DNA of 64,000 nucleotides from Dactylonectria macrodidyma (GCA_020744425.1 JAGMUV010000001.1:1178001-1242000), one strand, 5' to 3'. Positions 32,763 to 46,300 are shown, numbered from the stretch's first letter. The notes: a model not told the origin generated them from the sequence alone. Program-made: numbers and translations.

Positions 32763-35700
32763 GATTGCAAAGGATCGAGCTTGGACAATGGTAGCTCGGT
32801 CGCGGATGCCCAACAATTGGGAGAGGATTCGACTCAGCGCGTGATGCAAACCAAAGGCGGCGCAGGACAGAGTAGATCTGGACGAACGGAGCCGAGTAGA
32901 GAACCTGGTGAGATTGGATTCGATTGCCCCGGACAGTCTTCGCGAAATGCGTAGCTCCGAAAGGGTTAAATTCCTCTGACCTAGGAGCCAAGACCTAGCG
33001 TCATACCAGGTCGTAGAACAGTCAAGACGCCACCCAAGACCGAGTCGTATCCCCGTCAGTTAATCCGTCCTGTCAGGGCGGCGATGGGCGATGGGGCGGG
33101 TCAAGGGTCGGTCTCTTGCTGGGTTGGCGGTGGATTGGTGGTGCCCAAGGACCAAGGGCCTTGGAAAGGAAAGGGGGGTTGGCTCGTCTGAGTGTGCACG
33201 ACGATCGCTCGAGCGACAGAACCACAACGATTCTTGGACGTGACGCGTCTGGAGCCCTTGGACAGATCGTCAGGTATCACCAAGAATGCACTGGTGCTGT
33301 GGGCCGGTACAGAGAGATATGTTGATGAGAAGGGTTGGTGAAGGCAAATCGCTAGTTGAGGGGGTTCCGATCTACGGGTGTCGGCTGGTCGAACAAGTCC
33401 CAGATGTTTCGTGCTCGACTGGCCAGTCGTCGGGGGTGTCTATCAGCGGGGCAGCCAAGTGTGTGCGGCTGTCGATGGATGGACGCTTTCGGTTGGGTTG
33501 GGACTGGTCTGGCTTGGTCTGGGGGGTTTTGGGTTGGACGGATTGGCCTGGGCGCCGTTCCTTGCGGCAGGGGTAGTTGAGGTGACACTACCGTCACGGA
33601 GGTTGGAGGAGTTGATCAAGAGGGTCGATCGATTGATGAAGTAAAAGCGAGTGTTTGAGCGGCAATGTTGTGTGCGTGCCGGAAAGATATGGATACGAGC
33701 AACGAACAAGCCAAGACTGAAGCTGAGCGTAGAACTAAACGTAAGTGAGAGCAACGGGCGAGAGAGGGGGGCGCGCCGCTCTCTGGTTAGGTGGTGCACA
33801 GGACAGGCGGTGGGCTCAAGAGCCGACAACCAAGAGGTACTTGGTAGGGGATTTGAGGTTCGGAGAATGGGTGAACGGGTTCTGGCAGGTAAGAATCAGG
33901 GGTCCGCATGCGATTGATACTGGGTGAGCAATATGCAGCCGTAAGTCGGTGTTGGCAGGGTGAGTCTGTCCGTGTGGTTGTGTCTGCGTCTTTGTGTCTG
34001 GTTTCGTTGATGCTACAGGAACGTCGGTGGAGGGTCGTCCAGCACCGACTTTGGTGGTGAGCGACGAATTGCGGGCCGTCTTGTCCTTTTTTTCTGGGTC
34101 ACAAGGGGAGACGAGGAGAGGAGCAGAGGCAGGGGTTCGTTCGTGTGAGTCCGTCGTTGGGAGATTAAAAGTAATGGGGAGGAGAGAGGCGACGGGAGGC
34201 ATATGCGTAGAAGAGAAGCCTGGGCGCAGGAGAAATGGGAGAGAGAGAGAGAGAGAGAGAATGATGCGTGTTTGTCAAGGAGGGGGAAGGAGTAAGAAAG
34301 CAGGAGGGAGACGGAAGCTGGCGGAAGCGAGAGAAGGTGAGACTGTCAAATCGGGCTGAGGAGGCTGAGAAAGCTGCCCGTGTATTCGTAGACGGGAGGG
34401 CTGACTCGGCTGAGGAAGGGACCCGGCAAAGTCGACAAACTTTTTGAAAGGGAAGAAAGGGTTCAGGAACATACGGGGTCTCTCCCTGTCTTCCCGGTTG
34501 TGGCTTTGTTGGGGGGCATCTGCATTTCGCATCTAGGTTGCTATCCGGACGGGAGCACTACGAATTTGGATGACTTCCTCCACTGTGAAGCCGGCACGCG
34601 GAGACATGTACGGGACACGGACACAGTCACACGGATCTGCTAGCCAGGAGCCACAGGTGCCTGCATAAGACAGACCTAGATAGGTAAGTACGAAGTTGGC
34701 GGCAGATGTGGATGGGGCTATTCGAGATGCATTCTCTGGAGGATTCCTCCATTTCCCCAGCTTAGACATCAGCAGCCCGACACGCTCTACTACCTACCGA
34801 CTGCAACATCAACGGTACACATTGCAGCCGCTGCACATGTGCTAACTGATATGTTTAGTACGGAGTACCCAGATGCTAATTACTGTCATCAAAATCCTAA
34901 TTCGTAGTACCCAACTGCCATGTCTATCGGGGCTTAGAACAGGAACGGAGCGCCGCCAGACGACCTGAACTGCATCACGAGGACCGCCCTGGAGTTTGCC
35001 CTGGCCATAGCGCAGCCGCTAGGGCCGCTGTGGCTACATTTCCCCATGCGCTGCACCTCCACTGGCTGATGCCCTGCTCATCACTAATCGCCCTAATCAT
35101 TAGGTCAGCCAGTACCAGGTGCCTAAGAACTTAGCCGGCTAGCCAGCCGTCATCTTGGATACATGTCAAGCCTTCATCAAGGATCCTCCTCTCACCAGCA
35201 AGATCCGTAACGTAACCCGAAGAGATTGGATTATTATTATTAGTGTCATATTCGGCCATGCCTTTGGGGATGGCTGGCTGGATTCTTGCGTCCTGTCCAG
35301 GGGGCAGGGCGGCCAAAAATGGAGACCAGCTGCACCAGAACAGTCCATCAATGGCATCTTTGGCTCGGCCCATCCCACGAAAGTCTCCATCCTCAGTCCC
35401 ACGGTCCCCCAACACCAGCACCGACGCTAAAGCCGGGCATCCATTGGCCTAGGAGCAGTGGTTTACAGGGGGCCATTGCTCAATTTACTCTTTCGGCGCC
35501 ATCCCCGTTTCGTCCTGTCAGGGGTGGACGAGCACCTTGGGAGGACCAGGCATGATGCCCTGGCGGTTATTGAAGAAGATGATGATCATGACACTGCTAA
35601 TAAACACCCAACTTGCCAAGATCCAGAGGCACGGACTGGTTCGTACCAGACGTGTTCTTCACCGTGTCTCACTCTCTGTTGCCCAGGAACCGTAGCAACA

Positions 35701-36800
35701 ACGGCCCTGATTCATCTCGACCAAGGTCTAAAGAAGGGGTGGTGAAGCGACGAGGTGTATTACCTACTATACTATGTATATGTAGGTGGGGAAGCCAAAT
35801 TCAGGGACCAAACTCTCTTTCGATCTACGGCCCCAGTCACCCTCATGGCTCATGCTCATGCTCGCTAGCCTTTGGGTAGCAAAGAACCAGAAATGCCACT
35901 TCGTGTTCGCTATAGGACGACAACAGGCTCCGGCTTGCCTCTCGGCCGGTCCCCCCTGTCCCTCCACCTCGAAATAATGCCCTCTCCTCATGGCGCGAAC
36001 CGAATCTATATCACTCTAATATGCTGTCTCAGGTCTCACTCGGCTGGTTGGCGTCATCTTCGGTAAAGGGGAAATTCAACCTTCTTTCGTTGGCGCCAGT
36101 CTTGATGAATCCGCTCTCTGCATCGACGCAACTCAATGCAACGCGAGCTACACTTGAAAAGCCAATACCTCCAAAGCCCACCAACAAACCATCAGCAATT
36201 TCCCTCATCGATGATATGTGGCCATGGGAACACACGTGCATAGGTTCAATTCAACCTGATGAGCAAACCGTAGAGACATGACAAACGGTCCGTGACGAAA
36301 GCCGCACACATACTACGTATTGTAGCAAGTGTCACCCTGGTCGGCCAACTGCAAACTGTACGAGATTGAATTCGTCAAAATGATACTCTACGATACGGCA
36401 TGCGTGCCACTCTCCCTCCATGTCTCACGAACTCGTATTGATGCAAATGCGTGCCCCTCCCGATAACCAAACAAACGAGCAGCGGCCGATCCCAAACAGA
36501 TCCCACCCAGATACGGCCTTCTTGGTCAACCCGAAGGCTAGGGTTCTTGCGACACGATGGTTCTGGTTCGGCCCAGTCGTTGCCAGAAAACGCGGTCGTT
36601 GAATCGCGAGAAATTACTTCAATTTCCAGTCAGCCCCTCCTCACCACGAGCCCTTCTTGCGCTACCAATACCTGTCCCACATGACGGCATTCACTCTCCC
36701 CCCACAGGACACTATGTCGACGCTACTTTACTGTACGTGGAACTGCGGAACGGACATCTTTCACCCGGAGCCGTAGGTACAAGATCTCCCGTGACCTGGT
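32763..36800. other. 4-kb gene-poor region upstream of pal1
   Basis: No recognised gene. On the minus strand the first 1.8 kb (33000-34500) is CT-rich, fitting a long pal1 leader and promoter. It carries an 11-unit GA repeat (34239-34260). Short TAGGTA motifs occur near 34680 and 35760, and an ATT repeat near 35231. All frames here are under about 130 codons and unconvincing. Confidence 0.4.
34239..34260. repeat. (GA)11 microsatellite
   Basis: Eleven perfect GA units in the presumed pal1 upstream region; on the transcribed minus strand this is a CT repeat of the sort common in fungal promoters. Confidence 0.9.
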
Positions 36801-37782
36801 TCACCAGGGGAGCTTCAGCGGGGTCGATAGTCCTTTTCCAAGGACGACTTCGGCCGTTCCAATATCTCCTGCCCAGTCGAGATAGTTAGGATATGTCACC
36901 TCAACAAAAGACGGGTATATGCATGACTCACGCGGTCCGCGAGGCGCCCAATATTCGCCTGACTTGGAAATGTCGAGTTTGTCCGTCCAGTCTATCAAGC
37001 TGGCTGCTGCTTCATCCGGTGTCACGGCTGCGTCGCACCCATTCAATTAGCACTCGCTCTCTCAAACATAGCCGAGATAGGATAGAAGTTGCGCCAACAA
37101 CCTACCTCCACCATCATCCCAATATTTGTCGAACCCAACGCCCTTGGTCATCTCGGTGCGCATGAAGCCTGGGTGCACAATGCTGATAATCACCCCTTTT
37201 TCCTTGAGGTCCAGGCTAAGCAGCTTGCCCGCCATGTTGAGTGCCGCCTTGCTCGCATGGTGCGCATAGTTGCCGCCACCCTCTTTCTCATGCCTCAGGG
37301 CGATGCTGCCAGACTCGGATGAGATGAAGATGACCTTAGAGCCCTTCGCTAGGAGCCCACCCTTTACCAGCGAATGCACTATGAAAACAGGTGCAATGGA
37401 GCTGGTCGTGTACATCCTCACCTCCTCTTCCCAGTTTGGTCCTTTGTCCGCGCTGAGATCCTCGGTCGAGAAATGCCCTGCTGAAATGATCTTGTTGTGA
37501 AGTCAGGATCTGCAACTCATCCATGTCGCATACGACGTAGGCCGGATAACTCACCACGGTGGACAGGGGTCGGGACTCAGACTCTAGAGATGCAGCCAGC
37601 TTCTCGCCCACATGCGAGTCCGTCAAGTCGATCCCTGGAATCCACTTCACCGCGGGAGAAAAACCCTCGGGGGTCGACGTCGACCTCTGAGTGCCATACA
37701 CCGTGTCTCCTCGCTCAACGTGCTGCTTAACGAGGCTAGCACCTAAGCCCCGCGTCGCACCGACGACTAACACCGAGGACAT
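36801..37782 (-). CDS. Short-chain dehydrogenase/reductase, C-factor/sniffer-like
   Basis: Four exons (37782-37555, 37490-37106, 37027-36932, 36868-36801) give 258 aa, the classic SDR length; introns are 64, 78 and 63 nt. The Rossmann cofactor motif is VLVVGATRGLGASLVKQH (residues 4-21), and the active-site Tyr and Lys are in YAHHASKAALNMAGKLL, with the preceding Ser in FISSESGSIAL. The PG motif follows (IVHPGFMRTEMTK). The C-terminal exon reads DIGTAEVVLGKGLSTPLKLPW, an ending I recognise from fungal members of this subfamily. It probably acts on small carbonyl compounds with NAD(P)H in the cytosol; the substrate cannot be told. No biosynthetic neighbours are seen. The ATG at 37782 gives the usual start just before the first beta strand. 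It is divergent from the Nudix gene. Confidence 0.9.
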
Positions 37783-39014
37783 GACGGCCAATCTTGATCG
37801 TTCGTGTATTTCCGATTGTGTGCTGAGCTGGAATGCGGCTTTTGTCTTTGCCAGATTGGATTATGTCTTCGTCAGGTAGGCTAATGGCTTTGCCACGTTT
37901 GGGTTGCAAACAACTTTGCAGTCGAACGTAGGTAATAGGTAGGAATGCGACTCACGTTTGAGTGATGTAATGGATCTGTGGCGGGGCATCTCTCTGCGTC
38001 TTATCTCACACCATACCCCAACTCTCTGGCGTATTATCTACCTTACGCATACTTACATCATCAGCTCGTGCGCCATCGAATAATTCACTATGTGTGTGGC
38101 TTCAGTGCCTTGAATCTGAGTAGACGACACTTGTGCTCGCCTGCGTTCTCGGCTAGATTGTGACGTTGCGGGCTATTCGGTTCATCTCCGAGGCCGAAGC
38201 CCCTGAGACAATAGGCTAAGACTCTTGTTATTCCCAAGTGAATCCCATTTTCTCCTCTCTCGACAACAGTCTCAATTGTCAAGCTACGACCTACCATACC
38301 GCTTCGAACCTCATCTGTGGTATCTCGAGGTCTCAGCCACCAGACTCCTGCTGGATCAGAAAGGACCCTGTGGTCAGGGCAGAGCAGCCATGGGTGGCTC
38401 AAGACACTGGAGAGACAGTCATTGGCTGGTCACTGATGGCACATGTAACAATTATCTAGATTGCATCAACGTAATTATATCACACGATAGTTGGCAATAG
38501 ACCCGAGATGCAGGACTTGATACATGTAACTGAAAGGTGTGGTAGGACTTGGCAATCATATGCCCTTGCCAACCGTTCGTAGTCACGTTTCAATAATACG
38601 CCGAATACATTTCTCTTCTCAACCTTCCCCGCATCGCCAGTAGGAGCATATGATAAATGCAACGCCCTACATGTGTATGCACACCAATAAAGGGCATAGT
38701 CTACTCCACCTGTCTGTGTTTGTTCAGGCAGCCGCTCACTTGCAGCCCTGTCGGATGACTCCTCGCCGGCTCTGCAAGTTTGATGTCGCAATCCCCGAAT
38801 ACAGCCACATCAAAGCCTCAATCAGTTATGTCTACTGATCAGACACAACCCCGTGGCGGGTCAGCAGCGAGCGAAACGTACTATTTGATACACATCAAAT
38901 GAATGTTTTTCCTCTTAAATTACAAGATTATACCAAGTATCTCCTCATACTCGAAGCTTGCACTGATCCACCAAAACGTAGCATCACTCTCAGGTCTTTT
39001 GCAAAGAAGTCAAC
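37783..39014. other. Divergent promoter region SDR / Nudix
   Basis: A 1.2-kb spacer between divergent starts. Frames are all around 100 codons or less and unconvincing, and no distinct site is recognised. Confidence 0.4.
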
Positions 39015-39620
39015 ATGGCAGCCTGCGAAGCAAAACCAGACTACACCCCGGCGGAACTACTCGCAACGGAGATGCAGTACTTCCCCTCTCAGCACATGAT
39101 GATATCGTGCGGCTGCGTCCCAATCGACCCAATCGCCCGTAAAATCGCCATCCTTCGTGACACGGTCTACCACATTATCCAACTCCCCAAAGGCCGCAAG
39201 AACATTGGCGAAGACCTACTCGCTGCGGCTCTTCGCGAAACGTACGAGGAAACTGGCGTGCGCTTCTCAGCATTGCCTCTCAAGGTGGCAACCAGGGCAA
39301 CGCCCACACCCGATATGGCTGGGTCTTTTGTCCCCGGAGAGAACCCAGACATTACGGGTGGGTTGCTTAACTGCGAAGTGTCATCCGTGTGCTCATACCC
39401 ATGTATATACACGGGTGCGTTCAAGCTTGTATTTTGGTTTGCGGCGCAGGGGAACTCGACTGATGTTCCTGTGGAAGGAACCAAAGAGAGCTGGGAGGAG
39501 AATACAGTTTTGGAATGGGTAAATGCACATGAGGCGGCGGGGATGATGTCGTTCAAGGTAGATGGAGATGTGATTGAAAAGGTGTTGAGTGACATGAGGA
39601 ACTCTGGCTATGACATTTAA
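39015..39620 (+). CDS. Nudix hydrolase
   Basis: An intronless gene of 201 aa. The complete Nudix box is visible, GRKNIGEDLLAAALRETYEE followed by TGV (residues about 60-82), matching G-x5-E-x7-RE-U-x-EE-x-G-U with all metal-binding Glu present, so the enzyme should be active on a nucleoside diphosphate-linked substrate. The sequence before it (CGCVPIDPIARKIAILRD, then IIQLPKGRKN) forms the usual beta strands. The region after the box has an insertion of about 35 residues before the strand FKLVFWFAAQG. Substrate cannot be inferred; similar fungal proteins include diphosphoinositol polyphosphate and dinucleotide hydrolases. The ATG at 39015 is the first in frame. There is no signal peptide, so it is probably cytosolic. 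Confidence 0.92.
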   Translation: MAACEAKPDYTPAELLATEMQYFPSQHMMISCGCVPIDPIARKIAILRDTVYHIIQLPKGRKNIGEDLLAAALRETYEETGVRFSALPLKVATRATPTPDMAGSFVPGENPDITGGLLNCEVSSVCSYPCIYTGAFKLVFWFAAQGNSTDVPVEGTKESWEENTVLEWVNAHEAAGMMSFKVDGDVIEKVLSDMRNSGYDI

Positions 39621-40583
39621 GTTGGAGTTGAAAACTTAGCTCTAGACGCAGCAGATGATTTATTGGGGCTAAATTCGTTATATAACAGTAATGGCCGCGG
39701 TATAAAAGACCATGGGTGATGACTTATAAAGACGACGAAGCATTCCTCACTCCAAACCCCGAGTCCTGGAAGACGACTGTGTTATTTTTTATTTTATTTT
39801 TTATTTAAAAATTTTTTTTAAAAAAATCGCCTTGAATGACTGTGTCTGATGGCTGCTCAGTTTATGGTAAATTATATGGATATTTTTCTTGTAAAAAATA
39901 TTAAGGTTGAAATGGTTTTAAGCAAGACATGTTGAATATTGCTTCTCAGAGCTCAATAGCTTCGCCATCCGCGGTGCACATCACGAGCAGTTGCGGCTAC
40001 GTCATAGGCTTTTAGAATGGACAGGTACCTTAGGCCACTGGTGTGCAGACCGCCACAACGAAAAGGGAAGTTTAGTGGGATAGCATACAGCATGGAAGTC
40101 ACATTTGTAATCGTCGTGGCGTGAAGCAGACTCGATATTTAAAGTCCGTGGGTTTTTATCGCCCTCTCCCCCATTTTGTTGGTGTGTTGAGTGCTCCGCA
40201 TTTCTTGCTATACCCGTACCCGTGGTAGAGGTCGATGCTTACAGGCACCTTCGGCACTACATGCGCTATCTCCATTCCTCTCCCACTCCCCATGGCCTCC
40301 CAGGCACATTATGCCAGTCGTACCGATATCTGGCCCAGCAGCTTCCGATGACATTCTGTAACTCCCATTAAGACGCATAGCCCCACGAGGCATAAACGGC
40401 TTCCATTGCAAGAAAATAGCCCGGCATGGGGCTTAGTCAGCTGGCGTGATCAATGCGTCGCTCTCTGAGCCCGACGTCCACGCGACCTTGTCCTAGTACG
40501 AGGGCACTGTACTGAGCTGAGCTGAGGCAGATCTACCCAACCAAGCCAACATCACACATCCCGCCCGTGAGATCCTGGTCAAA
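39621..40583. other. Spacer with low-complexity AT tract
   Basis: This lies between the Nudix gene and the APH-type gene. It holds a 45-base A/T-only tract (listed separately) and otherwise nothing recognised. Confidence 0.4.
39775..39845. repeat. A/T-only tract flanked by 8-bp direct repeats
   Basis: A tract of T-rich then A-rich sequence (39782-39827) lies between direct repeats GACTGTGT at 39775-39782 and 39838-39845. The arrangement looks like a small insertion with a target duplication, or replication slippage. No coding content. Confidence 0.5.
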
Positions 40584-42310
40584 ATGGCCTCCTCTACGAC
40601 CCTTCCGCTCCTGACGGGCAAGATCTCCCTCTCGGACGCATTGGACGACGAAAACGACATCCTCGAACAGCTGTCGTACCCCGCAAAGCGTTCCGACTTC
40701 TACGACGACCTCGTCACCCATTCCGACGACATTAAAGACATTGTGTCACGCCACTTGGGCGTCTCTGGGGCTTCGTGCCAGGTTCCCTCTGTCGACGAAT
40801 GGATCCACGGCAGCTTCAACGTCTGCATCCCCGTCTACGTCAATGAGGAGAAGAAGGCCATCATCAGGTTCCCTCTGCCCTACAAGGTCGGCGAGGCGAC
40901 CTACCCAGGCAATGCCGAGGAGAAGATCCGCTGCGAGGTTGCGACATATGCATGGATACAGGCCAACTGCCCCTCAGTTCCAATTCCCACTCTCTGGGGA
41001 TTTGGTCTCCCCGGCGGCCCAAGTGTAAAAGCCCTGCATCAATCAGCCATGTCATGACGTATACTGACAGTCCGGAATTGCAGTTCACCCTCCTCTCCCA
41101 AGCACCCCTCTTCTCACGACTCGGCTGGTATATTCGAAGCTTCATATCCTGGCTGCGGGGCAAGCCTGCTCGGTCCCGTTATGCCGCCCGCTCCCTCGGC
41201 CAGAAGCTCACTTCTGGATACCTGCTGCTGGACTACGTCGAGAATGGACGCATGCTATCCGAGACCTGGGACGCCGGCAGTAACGACCAAACACGACGCA
41301 CCAGGCTCTTTGGGTCCTTGGCTCGCGTCATTCTTGAACTTGCCAAAGTTCCGCAGCCTCGAATTGGCTCGCTGACAATAGACAACAAAGGCGTCATTAG
41401 CCTGTCTAACCGACCCCTCAAGCGACAACTTCACCAACTCGAAAACCTTGGAATTTCCACCAACATCCCCCGGGACAAGACCTACATCTCTAGTGACACA
41501 TACCTGCTCGACCTACTAGCATGTCACGATAGCCGAGTCCGCGATCACCCCAACTCCCTTATCGACGAGGATGACGGCCACTCATTGCTCTCCGCGCTGA
41601 CCATCATGCGTGCTCTTGTTCCACAATTCACCGATCGAGAACGTCGACACGGCCCTTTCTCACTTATGCTCACAGACCTCCACCCAAGCAACATCTTTGT
41701 AGATGATGATTGGAATCTGAAATGCCTCGTCGACCTGGAATGGGCATGCTCGCAGCCAATTGAGATGCTTCGCTTTCCCCATTGGCTGTCCGGCCGAACG
41801 ATGGTGGAAGTTACTGACGAGGCTTTGCTCACTTACAACGCGCGGTATGAGGAGTTCTTGACCATCCTCGAAGCTGAGCAGACTTCTCCTGGGGCCGAGA
41901 CGGATACTGAAACGGAAACGGAGCTTGAGACTGAGGTCGTGGTCGAGAAGAAGACTCCGAGCGAGAATGCGATCCCAATTGGAGAAATCATGCGGGCTGG
42001 TTGGGACTCTGGAAACGTTTGGTACTTCAACGCTCTGGAGACTTTCTCAGGGCTCTACAACATCTTCATCCAACATGTCCAGCCAGAGTACGGAGATGAG
42101 GCTGTGGGTAGCTGGAAGGACCTGCAACAATCTACGTGGCCATACTGGGCACCTGGCAGCAGGCAGTTCATCGCCGGAAAGGTCCAGCAAAAGAGCCAGT
42201 ATTTGGACCAGATCCGGAGGGCATTTGAAAAGAAGGATGAGGATGATGACACCGAGACTGAGACTGAGACCGAGACTGAGGATGAGTCTGAAAGCGATTT
42301 TGGAAACTAA
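40584..42310 (+). CDS. Phosphotransferase (APH) family kinase-like protein
   Basis: Exons 40584-41024 and 41084-42310 join over a 59-nt intron (GTAAAA donor, TACTGAC branch site, TTGCAG acceptor) to give 555 aa. The fold is that of aminoglycoside phosphotransferase/choline kinase-like enzymes, which are greatly expanded in filamentous fungi. Visible are an N-lobe with KAIIRFPLPYKVGEATYPGN, the helix EKIRCEVATYAWIQANCPSV, and the C-lobe catalytic loop LTDLHPSNIFVDDDWN (about residue 355) followed by LVDLEWACSQPIEMLR with the metal-binding Asp. The substrate is unknown. Toward the C-terminus a glutamate/threonine run encoded by GAGACT repeats appears twice, once at about residue 420 and once before the end. 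The donor was chosen to keep frame; GTGTAA three bases earlier is an alternative. Confidence 0.85.
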
Positions 42311-43318
42311 GTCTAAAGAACAAGGCCTGTGAGGCCCATTGTCGGCGCTCATTCTCCTCAGAGAAGAGCCCTGTAGTCAGACAAACTAGCATAGTCCTAC
42401 AATCGCAATGGTTCACAGAACACCACTAGGTGAAGAGGCCAACGACGAGATTATGCCCATCATACAACGAGGCTCGCGCCCATCATGAATAGAAATCCCA
42501 ACTCATTGAAATTATTTTACACATATTCCCATGCCCTAAACATCTGCCCAACGTCCCCTTCACCGCTGGTTTGGGCCTCCATCTTCCACCCCGCGGGTCA
42601 TGGGACGTCAAACTTTAGCGCCTGCTGGTGGGTATCATATCGTCTCACACCCAGTCATTCCTTGCAGACTAATGGATAATTCATGCACTTGGATTGGTCT
42701 CCACTGCACCATGTGTGCCCCCTACGATGGAGGACTGTAAACATTGGACAAGGGGTGATCTCGTGGCTCTATATTCCACGTAGTTGTCAAAAAAGAGGAC
42801 GTCGACGAGGGCATTTCTAGGTCATTCATTGCCAGTGTCCCCATCATACGTCTCGCTGGAAGAATACAAGTGTGTGTGCAGGACTGTGTGTTGATAGTTA
42901 AGGTACCGGGCGAAGGGTAAAATCAAAGTGATGTCTCTTCACACTCCCTTCTATATCATTAGTTATAATTCGACCCAGGTTATAGAGGCATCCCAACAGG
43001 AACACAGCATTTGGCATTACCACTGTCGAACATCCATTTCATCACAGTTCGAGATGAGAGGAGCTGGTCCTGAGTTGGTCCACTATGAAGTAATCGTCTT
43101 ATCCCTGATTATGTCTACCCATGTCTGGGACCTGATTCACCATACCGTTAGCCCCCCGTCCAGAGATTCATATTGCAGCCAGCCATCTTTCCTTCATCCC
43201 ACAGACTCCAACATATCAGACACAAGCAAACACACCATGAACAACCTACATTCGTTGCACTGATTTACATCATGTTCCTCGTAACGTGAGCGTCCGTCAC
43301 GGCGAGAACACAGATTGT
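42311..43318. other. Convergent 3' region
   Basis: This lies between the stops of the APH-type gene (+) and gyp2 (-). No gene or repeat is recognised. Confidence 0.4.
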
Positions 43319-46300
43319 TCAACCCTCGAACTCAACCACACCTGAACCCTGGGTTGATGTCGCCGTGCTGGCGCGTGGACGCCCCTCGTTAGGATCAACA
43401 TCTAACAGGCTCTTCTCGGGCGTCTTTGATGTCGCGCCAGCCTCCGCATCTGCTCCATCCAGCAGGTCCCTGTCCGAGCTCCTCACAGAACGACGTTCCA
43501 TATCTGTGCTAGCACCAGCAGGCCCCTTTCTCATGCCAACCTCGATGCCTACATCATCATCGTCGTCGTCATCGTCGTCCGGTCTCTGTCCCGGGAGCGC
43601 ATTCTTCTCGAGTTCTTTCTGGGCCTCCTCCATTCGTCTCCGAACCTCGGTTGCCACACGCATACCGTCCGTGACGATGTTGTCCAACACTCCTCGAAGA
43701 CCGCGACCAGCCCCCGCGGGGCCGACAGGGGGCGGAGGAGGTGGTCGTGCACCGAAGCCGAGGCTAGAGAAGGTGGTAAGAGATGGTGCGGATGAGTAGG
43801 GGGTGGCACTTTGGAGTCCTTCGACGATATGGAAGGAGGAAGGGAACGATGATTCAAAGAATTGTTCCAGCAGCTCATCAGCCAGAACAACCATTCTGAA
43901 GGTTGGCAAGGTAAGCTGGAGGGGATTTGCAGGGTCGAGAGCGGCATTGGCCGCTTCGGATTTTGCTTTGGAAACTTGGCGTTGCAAATGGTTGCCTCCT
44001 CCAGAAGCACTTGACAAACCATCTGAACGCTTCGCTTTCGTGGGTGTGGTTGTGGGCGATTCGAGCCCTAGAAGGTCCTCTTCATCTTCATCCTCATCAT
44101 CGTCGTCATCACTGTCGTCGTCTTCGTCATCGCCGATAGCGAACGCATCGCTGTTAGGCGTTGTGGGTGTCGCTGGGGCTTCCTGGGACTGACTAGAGAC
44201 TGGATCGGCGTACTCGAAGCATCGACGGATGAAAGCGCTGACACTGCCCAGGAATCGCTCATTATTCGAAGCTCCAGGGTTCAGGCTGCCTTGTGACTCG
44301 TTTCCAGCCGCATCACCTTCTAATGTAGTGCTTGAAGCACTGCCACTCAGTGTTCCCTCTAGGCCGCGTCTTGAGAGGAATAACAGGGCCTCAGATATCC
44401 GCAAGATGCCCTCTCGATCCACCTTGCCATCTTGGTCGTCGTCGTAGAGTTCAAAGAAGTATGTGATTGTGCCCATAATATCACGCTTACCCTTGATTTG
44501 TGCCAGACCAGTGACGACGTTCTGGAGGGTCAGAGCAGAAGTACCGCTCACGTCCCATTTCTTGAAAAGACGCTCCAAGAACTCATGGTCTGCAGGCTCT
44601 GGTCCCGTACCCCAGGGCGATAGCTGCTCCGGCGGTCGTCTTGCGCTGTTGAACATGGCCTGCCTGTCGGCGCTTGGAGAATCGGAGATGGCCCACTTCG
44701 ACATGCTGGCGAGAAATTCCCGGAAAGCATCATAGTCCATCAAACTTGTGCTTGGCCCCAAGCCAACGCGGCCCTTTTCCACTTGATTCTGAGGAGCGGT
44801 AAACAGTTCTGACGCCCGTGATCTGCTTGCCTTGGCTCTTCGCCTCTTCTCTTCTTGAATCATCAAATCTCGCTGCTGTCGCTCATACAGGATATTGTAG
44901 AACCGATCGTAGAGCGATCCCAACTCCTCTGCACTTAGCAGCTTGCTGTCGGAGCCCAGATTGCGGATGGCTGTCCTCTTGGCGAAGTTCTCGATGTTAT
45001 TGAGAACGGCGTCCTTATTCTTGAGCCGCAGTTCAGTGATGCTGCTGTGCGTGATTCCCGAGAACTCTTTAAATGCCACCACCATGAGCTCTTGGAAGCG
45101 AGTGACTGCGCGAAGCTTGGGGTTCTCTGACTTGGGGTGCGCTGATTCATCAAGTCTAGCAAAGTATCCCTTGAGGACGGATATGAAAGCACCGTCGTCA
45201 GGAGAATCGAGAAGCTCCTCTCCATTAATCCGCAGAATAGCCAACCCCACCTGGAAGAGAACCTTAGGGCCCTCGACAAAGAAGACGTCTAATACGCGAA
45301 AAGCGAAAACAAGGGGCATTGAGTTAATGTATAGGGAGAGGAACCAAGGTAGAGACACAACCGAAAGCTGGACGTCGCTCTTGACGAGGTGTTCCCAAAG
45401 AACCGGCATCGTCCTCTCGACTAGTGACTCAAATACCTTCTGGTCGAGTAGTGTTCCGTACATGGTTGTGGAGTAGTAGCCGGGGACCAGGCGGTCGCAG
45501 AGAGCAGAGAGGAGGAAGAAAGCCTGGGTCTCGCTCATGTAAATGAGAAGTGCGGCGACGACGATATTCATGGCTTGGCAGTATCCGACATCAGCATCAA
45601 CCCAACTGTAAGCAGTGAGAACCCGGCGCAATCGCCCGATGCCCTCCTCGCTCTGGTAACCGGGGTACTCGGGCAGACTGCGGTTGAGGTCCTTTTCAAT
45701 CTCGTCGATAGCGAGCGAATCTTGACCTTCATGCTTAGCAAGCGTCTGGGTGTAAAGGCCAGGGTTCTCCAGTCGCAGGTATATAGATCCAGACGTCAAC
45801 TCCCACGTCTCGCCCCTGAGTCGGTTGGGGAGACCAACTCGAATGAGCTTGTGGAAGGTAGGTTGGCGGAGAAGGGTGACGTTCCTCCCGTTGTCCCGTA
45901 GATATTCGGCCCATAGGCGCATTTTAGCCCTATCTCGCAATTTCTTTGCATCACCAGGATATCGAAAGATCATGCCCAGCCCAGCATCGGGCGGGTTGGC
46001 GTTTTTTCTCTCCTCCGGGCGCAACAGGTATTCGGAATAGCACTCGGCAACGACCCGTCGCAGCTTAGAAACGCTACCAACTCCAGCCCTCAGCCCCTTC
46101 TTCAAGCCGTCGCAGAAACGTTCGCAAGCTTGTCGAGTACCTGCCAGGTGGATAGTGATACGCTGCTCCCGGTTGTCTTTCTTGTCTTTGTTGTCCTTGT
46201 CTTTGGGGTTGTCGCCGAGGAGGCCATTCCAGGTCGTGAGGGCAAGCGCAAACTACATAGTAACGAGTCAGTTTCAAGATGTGACGCGGATTCTAAAGCT

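Noticed and set aside
41640..41760. Loss of the usual HGD motif in the APH-type protein
   Set aside because: The LTDLHPSN form is, as far as I know, common in this fungal subfamily and keeps the catalytic Asp, so it is not evidence of a dead enzyme.
36801..42310. SDR, Nudix and APH genes as a metabolic gene cluster
   Set aside because: No polyketide synthase, peptide synthetase, terpene cyclase, transporter or pathway regulator is nearby, and the genes differ in strand with 1-kb spacers.
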